From contig DASPKA010000026.1 of assembly GCA_035628335.1 (NCBI GenBank), positions 1 to 46,065 on the forward strand: a stretch of DNA of 46,065 nucleotides. Reading direction: 5' to 3'. Positions 40,774 through 46,065 of the stretch are shown piece after piece. The DNA is from DASPKA01 sp035628335. GTDB lineage: Bacteria > Patescibacteriota > Doudnabacteria > UBA920. The position numbers and the translations under genes are program-made. The notes under the pieces are model-generated. The model made no database searches. It had not been told where the DNA came from and saw only the letters and a program-made list of their open reading frames with translations. Every line of letters starts with the position of its first letter. The stretch's first letter is position 1.

Positions 40774-41178
40774 ATGGCTAAGCTAGAAGGTTTTAAAAAA
40801 TTTATTTTGCGCGGTAACGCTATTGACCTCGCAGTTGGTGTGGTTATAGGCGCTGCGTTTACAGACGTAGTTAATTCCATTGTAAAGGGTTTTTTAACTC
40901 CGCTTATTGGAGTCATTGCAAAACCGGACTTTTCTGGCTGGAAGATTGCATTGAGAGGCAATGAGTTTTTAATCGGTGGGATTATAAATTCATTGATAGG
41001 TTTTGTTTTAGTAGCTGCTGCCGTTTACTTCTTTGTTGTTACACCAATGAATAAGCTCATGACAAGACTTAAGAAGGATGATTCCGCCGCTGCAGTAATA
41101 AAAGAGTGTAGCGAGTGTTTGAGTAAGATTCCAGCTGGGGCAGCGCGGTGTGCGTTCTGTACCATAAAGCTTAACTAG
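40774..41178 (+). CDS. mscL: Large-conductance mechanosensitive channel with C-terminal zinc ribbon
   Basis: 134 residues: MscL core (FKKFILRGNAIDLAVGVVIG, TDVVNSIVKGFLTPLIG, and second helix INSLIGFVLVAAAVYFFVV) followed by a cytoplasmic end with CSECLSKIPAGAARCAFC, a Cys4 zinc-ribbon. MscL opens under turgor to prevent bursting. The ribbon is known in some MscL homologues and replaces the usual helical bundle. Confidence 0.93.
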   Translation: MAKLEGFKKFILRGNAIDLAVGVVIGAAFTDVVNSIVKGFLTPLIGVIAKPDFSGWKIALRGNEFLIGGIINSLIGFVLVAAAVYFFVVTPMNKLMTRLKKDDSAAAVIKECSECLSKIPAGAARCAFCTIKLN

Positions 41179-41184
41179 TTTTCA

Positions 41185-41212
41185 AAAAACCCTGTCAGAT
41201 GACAGGGTTTTT
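41185..41212 (+). terminator. Terminator of mscL
   Basis: AAAAACCCTGTCA (41185-41197) pairs with TGACAGGGTTTTT (41200-41212). The next 170 bases hold nothing clear until the hydrolase promoter. Confidence 0.9.
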
Positions 41213-41367
41213 GATTAAAATTTTTTCGTAGCCTACAGTTCGGGGAATAATTTTTATAGACAAAATATTTGAGATTATCTGAAATGAAACATAGAACGTG
41301 CTTGAGAAAAGTCCGAGGTTTACCGACTTGGAAGGTGTATCAAACATTATAGAATTTTCATTAATAA

Positions 41368-41376
41368 TGCTAAAAT
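41368..41376 (+). promoter_or_regulatory. Extended -10 promoter, leaderless start
   Basis: TGcTAAAAT (41368-41376) followed six bases later by ATG 41383. Confidence 0.55.
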
Positions 41377-41382
41377 TATACC

Positions 41383-42153
41383 ATGAACGTAAACAGTAAA
41401 CAGATCATGGTTGAGGGTATTGCTACGTATTATACCGAAAGTGGGCAGGGGAGTACCCTGGTTTTTTTACATGGGTGGGGTGCTAATGGTGAAAGTTTTG
41501 CAGGGGTTATACGAGAGCTTTCAAAAGACTTTCAGTGCATTACACTTGATTTTCCCGGGTTTGGGCAGAGTGGGATGCCTTCGAAGCCATGGCATGTGAG
41601 TGATTATAAAAATTTCCTACTTGCATTTTTAGAGAGTAGGAGTATACAAAATGCTGATTTTGTTTGTCACTCGTTTGGGGGCCGAGTAATGTTGAAGCTT
41701 GCCGCAGAACACCCAGAGAAAGTTAACCGGCTTATTTTGACCGGATGTGCTGGGGTGGAGAGGAAATATAGGTGGATACGTAGGAAGACCTTAGGTAAGG
41801 CAGCTAAAGCTGTGAAGGCAATGCTCTCGCTTTTTGGCAGATACGGTGAAAAAACTAAAGAAAAACTTGCAGGTCATATAGGCAATGAAGACTATGCACT
41901 GGCCGGAGAGCTAAAGCAAACGTATATTCATGTGATCAACGAAGATCTTTTGCCATACGCACGCAGGGTAAAACTAAAAACTTTCTTAATATGGGGCGAA
42001 GGCGACACCGAAACACCGCTACAAGATGGCAGAATTCTCAAGGACGCGTTAAGAGTCGGCGAGTTAGTCGTAATTCCCAATGCAGGACACTATGCATTTT
42101 TAGATGACCCACAGAAGTTTATTATGTATGTGCGAAAGTTTTTAGAGTTATGA
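41383..42153 (+). CDS. Alpha/beta hydrolase
   Basis: 256 residues: oxyanion loop LHGWGANGESF near residue 27, nucleophile elbow CHSFGG near 97 (Ser), an Asp near GEGDTETPL and a late His (PNAGHYAFLDDP). A cap domain of helices spans about 130-190. Typical small esterase/lipase or C-C hydrolase; substrate unknown. Overlaps the murF-like gene by ATGA and so is co-expressed with it. Confidence 0.85.
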   Translation: MNVNSKQIMVEGIATYYTESGQGSTLVFLHGWGANGESFAGVIRELSKDFQCITLDFPGFGQSGMPSKPWHVSDYKNFLLAFLESRSIQNADFVCHSFGGRVMLKLAAEHPEKVNRLILTGCAGVERKYRWIRRKTLGKAAKAVKAMLSLFGRYGEKTKEKLAGHIGNEDYALAGELKQTYIHVINEDLLPYARRVKLKTFLIWGEGDTETPLQDGRILKDALRVGELVVIPNAGHYAFLDDPQKFIMYVRKFLEL

Positions 42154-43670
42154 ACGAATACGGACTAGGTGTGTTTAATATTTTTATTACTGTACTGTTT
42201 TTTTCAAGTTTAGTGTCTGGTACTTGGAGTGTTTTACAGCTACTTCAAGTCTTGCAGCAAGAAGAATACGATCTTAAGCGTTTTTTGTTTTGGGTAGGGC
42301 ATAATAAGCGGAAATGGTTATTTAAAATTGTGCCGAAACTTGGAACGAAAAAGCCGCTCAAGTGGACGCTGCGTGCCATACTTATATGCGCATTGGCTTT
42401 GGTGTTTCATGTATGCCTTCCGCTGTTTTTTCTTGTGTTTTCAGGTGATGTTGACAGTGAAGGTCATTCTATAGTAAGGCTACTCTTATTTGCTGTGTTC
42501 CCTAAGGTCTTTTCTTGGCTGTCGCTTCTGCTTGCGTTGTACATTCTCTACCCGTTAGTCTGGTTGGCAAAGAAGCAGCGTGTGGAAGATGCATATAAAG
42601 TTTTGCAGGAAGTAAAACCCATTACAATTGGTATTGCGGGGAGTTTTGGCAAAACTTCTGTTAAGTATTTTTTACACGCCATCCTGTCTGAAAAATTTAA
42701 TACTGAAATGACAAAGGAAAGTTATAACACGTTGCTTGGAATTGCCTCAGAAGTGAAGGCGAAAGTAAAATCAGGCACTGAAGTGTTTATTGCTGAAATG
42801 GGTGTCTATACGACAGGTGAAGTGACGCAGATGTGTGAGTTAGTTCGACCTACGTACGGTATCATGACCGCAATTGGCCCTGAACACTTTGAGAGGTTTA
42901 GACATATGGACAAAATCTTGGAAGCGAATTCTGAGCTCATAATTGCCCTTCCAACCGATGGAATTATTGCGCTGAATTCTGACAATGAATTTTTTGACCA
43001 CCTACAAAAACTGGCAAATTCAAAAGGTCTCAAATGTGTAGCCTATGGACTCAATGCACAGTTCGCAAAACTGACGGCCGTCAATATTAGGAACAGGGTG
43101 GAAGGTGTTGAGTTTGATTTGATGTATGAGGGTCAGAGTATGCGCGTTAATACTCAAGTACTAGGCAAGTTTGCTGTAACAAATATTCTTGGGGCAGCGT
43201 CTCTCGCATTGGAGCTTGGTATGTCCATGGAACAAGTTGTGGCTGGAATATCCAAGATTAAGTCTGCGGAGCACAGACTGCAAATTATTCCAGGGCACGG
43301 AGGGGTTACTGTTATTGATGACGCTTACAATTCAAACCCAGAAGGATTTAAGGAGGCTTTGAGAGTTTTGCGCGACTACCCAGGTAAGCGGAAAATTTTA
43401 GTTACTCCGGGTATGGTTGAGTTGGGCAAGTTGCAAGCTGAGAAACATTTTGAAGTCGCCAACTTAGCAAAAGACATTTGTGACTATATAATAATAGTAG
43501 GCATGGAAAATGCAGCATACTTTGCAGAAGAACTTCATGGTTCGGGTTTTGATGAAAGCAAATTTTATATGATGGCAAACTTGGAGGCGGCTCAAAAAGT
43601 TTTAGGGGAGATTTTACAGCCTGGAGATGTAGTGTTATTTGAGAATGATTTGCCTGATATATACTCATAA
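42150..43670 (+). CDS. murF: MurF-like ligase with an N-terminal membrane domain
   Basis: 506 residues. About 150 N-terminal residues hold several membrane helices (GVFNIFITVLFFSSLVSGTW; AILICALALVFHVCLPLFFL; VFSWLSLLLALYILYPLVWL) in place of the usual MurF UDP-substrate domain. Then a Mur ligase core: GIAGSFGKTS P-loop near 172, ESYNTLLGIASEV, AEMGVYTTGEV, GPEHFERF, and DAYNSNPEGFKEAL typical of MurF, which adds D-Ala-D-Ala to the muropeptide. The catalytic part is complete. It may act at the membrane on a lipid-linked substrate or on a different peptide. Confidence 0.85.
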   Translation: MNEYGLGVFNIFITVLFFSSLVSGTWSVLQLLQVLQQEEYDLKRFLFWVGHNKRKWLFKIVPKLGTKKPLKWTLRAILICALALVFHVCLPLFFLVFSGDVDSEGHSIVRLLLFAVFPKVFSWLSLLLALYILYPLVWLAKKQRVEDAYKVLQEVKPITIGIAGSFGKTSVKYFLHAILSEKFNTEMTKESYNTLLGIASEVKAKVKSGTEVFIAEMGVYTTGEVTQMCELVRPTYGIMTAIGPEHFERFRHMDKILEANSELIIALPTDGIIALNSDNEFFDHLQKLANSKGLKCVAYGLNAQFAKLTAVNIRNRVEGVEFDLMYEGQSMRVNTQVLGKFAVTNILGAASLALELGMSMEQVVAGISKIKSAEHRLQIIPGHGGVTVIDDAYNSNPEGFKEALRVLRDYPGKRKILVTPGMVELGKLQAEKHFEVANLAKDICDYIIIVGMENAAYFAEELHGSGFDESKFYMMANLEAAQKVLGEILQPGDVVLFENDLPDIYS

Positions 43671-43678
43671 ATAGGTAG

Positions 43679-43830
43679 ATTTCCAGAAAGATATTTGCTT
43701 TTTTGACACCGTTACGCTTTACAAAAAGCAGCTACGTAAAGCTGCACTTAACAGTAGCACAGCTTGGGCTCTGCTCAAGCGTTGTGCACTTCGCCTTTAG
43801 TGTCAAAAAAGCAAATATCTTTCTGGAAAT
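43679..43830. repeat. 152-bp element with perfect 31-bp inverted ends
   Basis: 43679-43709 and 43800-43830 are exact reverse complements over 31 bases (ends ATTTCCAGAAAG and CTTTCTGGAAAT, inner ends TTTTGACAC and GTGTCAAAA). The 90-base middle has its own hairpins: GCAGCT with AGCTGC, and GCACAGCTTG with CAAGC..TGTGC. No ORF and no clear target-site duplication. It lies between the murF-like gene and the ABC exporter. It fits a miniature inverted-repeat element or a large regulatory hairpin. Confidence 0.85.
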
Positions 43831-43840
43831 GGCTATTAAA

Positions 43841-45592
43841 ATGAAAAAGAAAAACCTAATAAAAGAAACAAACAAGATTTTTTGGAAGTTTGTCCTTGTT
43901 TACAAGTGGCAAGGGTTTTTGACGTTTGGGGCGATTGGGGTGGCTACAGTTCTTGAGATTATAGAGCCGCTATATTTCAAAAAGTTGTTTGATTCTATTG
44001 AAGCGAAGACTGCTGATTTACCTTACTTGTTTTCTTTGTTTAGTACTATAGTGCTTGTGGCCGTAGGGTATTGGTTTTTTTGGCGGGTTGCAACGTACGC
44101 TAATGTGTATTTTCAAACTAACGTTAAGCAAGCGCTTTATCAATACTGTTTTGAAAAGTTGCACCTGCACTCGGTTGGTTTTTTTGCAGATAACTTTGCG
44201 GGGAGTCTGACGAGGAAAGTAAACAAGTATGACCGCGCGTTTGAAACAGTAGCAGATGAAATCGCATGGGGCTTTTACACTGCTGGTATTCGTATAGTGG
44301 TAGTAGTTGGCATCTTACTCTACTACTACCCAACCATAGCTTTTATCCTCATAGGATGGTTGTGTATATATATTACCTTCCAGGTGCTGTTTTCTAAATA
44401 TAAGCTGAGGTATGATAGGGTAAGATCTGAATTGGAAACTAAGTCTACGGGTTACTTAGCTGACACTATTGCAAACAACTTTAACCTGAAGGTGTTTGCG
44501 TCGTATAAGCGTGAAGTGGCTGGGTTCGCCAACCTGCTAAAAGATTGGCGTACTGCGTTCATTAAGTCTTGGAACCTCAGCGTCCTTGCAGAAGCAATTC
44601 AAGGAGCGCTTATGATTTCGCTTCGCATGACATTTTTAGGTTTGTCAGTTTACTTTTGGCATAAAGGCAGGTTTTCTGCTGGTGATATTGTCCTTATTTA
44701 CCAATACACAAATATAGTATTTTCTAGGTTATGGGATATGGGTAGGAATATTCGCAGAACATATGAAGCGTACGCTGATGCAGTAGAAATGACTGAGATT
44801 CTTACCACTCCCTATGAAGTGGCGGATAAGGGCACAAAACAGCTGAAAGTAACAGAAGGGAAAATAGTGTTTGATAAGGTTTCATTTGCGTATCCAAATG
44901 GTCAGGAGATTTTCAAAGATTTTTCTTTAACCATAAAGCCCGGTGAAAAAATTGCTTTGGTAGGTACTTCAGGGGCCGGAAAGTCAACACTTACTAAATT
45001 GTTACTGCGGTTTACCAACCTAACTTCTGGAGCTATCCTGGTTGATGGGGAGGACATTTCGAAAGTTACTCAAGACTCACTGCGAAAGATGATAGGCTAT
45101 GTGCCTCAAGAACCAGTGCTGTTTCACCGTACGCTTATGGAAAACATTCGTTATGGAAAACCCAATGCCACAGAAGCTGAGGTTATTGCAGCAGCAAAAA
45201 AAGCTCATTGCCATGAGTTCATCACAAGTTTTTCAGAAGGGTATGACACCTATGTTGGCGAGAGAGGGGTGAAGCTCTCGGGAGGGGAACGGCAACGCGT
45301 GGCTATTGCCCGCGCAATGTTGAAAGACGCACCAGTACTGATATTAGATGAAGCTACTTCTTCTTTAGATTCTGAAAGTGAAAAGTATATTCAAGAGGCA
45401 TTGCATGAGCTCTTCCAACACAAGACGGTGCTGGTTATAGCTCATAGACTTTCAACAGTTATGGAGATGGACAGAATCGTAGTTCTCGAAGAAGGGGGTA
45501 TAGTTGAAGAAGGCACCCACCAAGAACTACTGGAAAAGCAGAATGGAATTTACAAAAAACTATGGAACATCCAAAGCGGTAACTACTTGTAG
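43841..45592 (+). CDS. ABC exporter, fused membrane and ATPase domains
   Basis: 583 residues: six membrane helices in an ABC type-1 exporter domain (1-320) and an ATPase domain with GTSGAGKST near 376, Q-loop GYVPQEPVLF, signature KLSGGERQRVAIARA, Walker B PVLILDEATSSLD and H-loop VIAHRLSTV. Resembles lipid or multidrug half-transporters (MsbA/BmrA class), acting as a dimer. The frame can reach back to 43703, but that would translate the inverted-repeat element; ATG 43841, or 43829 at the element's edge, is used. Confidence 0.92.
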   Translation: MKKKNLIKETNKIFWKFVLVYKWQGFLTFGAIGVATVLEIIEPLYFKKLFDSIEAKTADLPYLFSLFSTIVLVAVGYWFFWRVATYANVYFQTNVKQALYQYCFEKLHLHSVGFFADNFAGSLTRKVNKYDRAFETVADEIAWGFYTAGIRIVVVVGILLYYYPTIAFILIGWLCIYITFQVLFSKYKLRYDRVRSELETKSTGYLADTIANNFNLKVFASYKREVAGFANLLKDWRTAFIKSWNLSVLAEAIQGALMISLRMTFLGLSVYFWHKGRFSAGDIVLIYQYTNIVFSRLWDMGRNIRRTYEAYADAVEMTEILTTPYEVADKGTKQLKVTEGKIVFDKVSFAYPNGQEIFKDFSLTIKPGEKIALVGTSGAGKSTLTKLLLRFTNLTSGAILVDGEDISKVTQDSLRKMIGYVPQEPVLFHRTLMENIRYGKPNATEAEVIAAAKKAHCHEFITSFSEGYDTYVGERGVKLSGGERQRVAIARAMLKDAPVLILDEATSSLDSESEKYIQEALHELFQHKTVLVIAHRLSTVMEMDRIVVLEEGGIVEEGTHQELLEKQNGIYKKLWNIQSGNYL

Positions 45593-45615
45593 ATTGCCGC
45601 TATTTTATATATCAT
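45587..45615 (+). promoter_or_regulatory. Promoter of the last gene
   Basis: TTGTAG (45587-45592), 17 bases, TATCAT (45610-45615). The RNA should begin near 45622, inside the palindrome. Confidence 0.5.
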
Positions 45616-45634
45616 TTCCTCCTAAGGAGGAAAT
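45614..45634 (+). promoter_or_regulatory. Palindrome containing the Shine-Dalgarno
   Basis: ATTTCCTCC (45614-45622), TAA, GGAGGAAAT (45626-45634), immediately before ATG 45635. In RNA it would hide the GGAGG; in DNA it spans the -10 and start point like an operator. Confidence 0.6.
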
Positions 45635-46006
45635 ATGGGTGACACTAGTGGTTTTAAGTTGATCAAACCTTTTACTAACATTGTGGTATGCTTAGGTCCC
45701 GACTTCCAGACAAAGCGGGAACACAAGCAAGTTAACTTTCACTGGACCAAGGACAACCAAGAGTTTAGGGTAGTGGTTTTGCGTGGGCTTTCAAAGCATG
45801 GGTGTCTCGGAGCTTTGAAGAATCTTAGTTTAGCGACTTTAGTTGGAGCGATACTGTACGATCCAGGTTTTGGAGTTGAAAACGCACAGTACTTGAAACA
45901 TACATTGCTCAAGCGAGCCGCAAGACCAATTGTACTGAGAAAAGTAGAGGTTGATTACGAGATACGGCGGTTAATATATCAAGTAACCATTGTTTCAGCG
46001 ATATGA
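45635..46006 (+). CDS. Hypothetical protein, 123 aa
   Basis: The Shine-Dalgarno AAGGAGG lies five bases before ATG 45635. The product is soluble and basic, with LIKPFTNIVVCLGPDFQT at the start, FRVVVLRGLSKHGCLGALKN in the middle and a hydrophobic end (LIYQVTIVSAI). No family recognised. Like several other small unknown genes in the window it uses a strong Shine-Dalgarno. The last 59 bases of the window hold no complete gene; an ATG at 46054 may start the next one. Confidence 0.6.
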   Translation: MGDTSGFKLIKPFTNIVVCLGPDFQTKREHKQVNFHWTKDNQEFRVVVLRGLSKHGCLGALKNLSLATLVGAILYDPGFGVENAQYLKHTLLKRAARPIVLRKVEVDYEIRRLIYQVTIVSAI

Positions 46007-46065
46007 AACACACTTGCAGGGGTTAATCTTTGCTGGAGTTATAGGCTTCTATTATGCAAATAGAA

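Noticed and set aside
43679..43830. Integron attC site
   Set aside because: The ends do not show the GTTRRRY/RYYYAAC core pair and no integrase or cassette array is nearby.
43703..43840. N-terminal extension of the ABC exporter
   Set aside because: It would translate the inverted-repeat element; the family start corresponds to MKKKNLIKETN at 43841.
1..46065. CRISPR array, tRNA or rRNA genes
   Set aside because: No regularly spaced repeats of 23-40 bases were found; no tRNA T-arm with CCA-like end and no conserved rRNA stretches were recognised by eye. A tRNAscan or Infernal run would settle this.

Overview
The window reads as a compact bacterial chromosome segment of moderate to low GC, with short intergenic gaps, many ATGA overlaps and the standard genetic code (TGA ends several genes and Trp is TGG). 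The gene content points to the Candidate Phyla Radiation (Patescibacteria), most likely a parcubacterium-like lineage. This is an inference from a pared-down Tad-like pilus locus without a secretin, a type IV pilus operon, a MurF with a membrane N-terminus, a 23S-intervening-sequence-type four-helix protein, and MscL, TrmB, TsaD and RNase Y in one dense neighbourhood. No rRNA or tRNA gene and no CRISPR array was seen.

Layout. 1-5244: end of a small gene, a GlmU-type nucleotidyltransferase, a membrane-anchored methyltransferase, endonuclease Q, two small unknown genes and pyruvate kinase. 5241-10481 (minus): DUF192 protein, secreted metalloprotease, Flp pilin under its own strong promoter, and a four-gene operon of secreted or membrane proteins including a CHAP hydrolase. 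10681-17099 (plus): TadE, TadG-like, CpaB, TadE, TadA/CpaF, TadB, TadC and prepilin peptidase. The two divergent arms make one pilus/secretion locus. 17208-23222: zinc-ribbon protein; orotate phosphoribosyltransferase with an attenuator-like leader and a frameshift; holin-like membrane protein; RNase Y; a mobile-looking S23 four-helix gene bounded by TTAGGC inverted repeats; YmdB-type phosphodiesterase; membrane protein; methyltransferase; and a candidate structured RNA.

23236-32062: TrmB-type regulator divergent from a periplasmic-binding protein, a small two-gene operon of unknowns, an orphan ACT-domain protein, an SDR, valyl-tRNA synthetase with a T-box-like leader, and an FtsX/MacB-type ABC transporter whose promoter abuts the valS promoter. 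32074-37779 (minus): a type IV pilus operon, PilB-PilC-pseudopilin-pilin fused to an LVIVD beta-propeller-PilW-like-PilX-like-major pilin. 37854-46065: TsaD, an unknown gene with an in-frame TGA, a KH protein with a folded leader, TrmD, MscL with a zinc ribbon, alpha/beta hydrolase, membrane MurF, a 152-bp element with perfect 31-bp inverted ends, an ABC exporter, and an unknown gene whose Shine-Dalgarno lies in a palindrome.

Expression pattern. Many core genes start within about 0-10 bases of a predicted transcription start (extended -10 TGnTATAAT followed 6-8 bases later by ATG), so their mRNAs look leaderless. Several small unknown genes and pyrE instead carry strong AAGGAGG/GGAGG sites. 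The best leads for new biology are the folded leaders (valS, khpA, pyrE), the 152-bp hairpin element, the S23 element, and the secretin-less Tad locus with its own hydrolase and protease.
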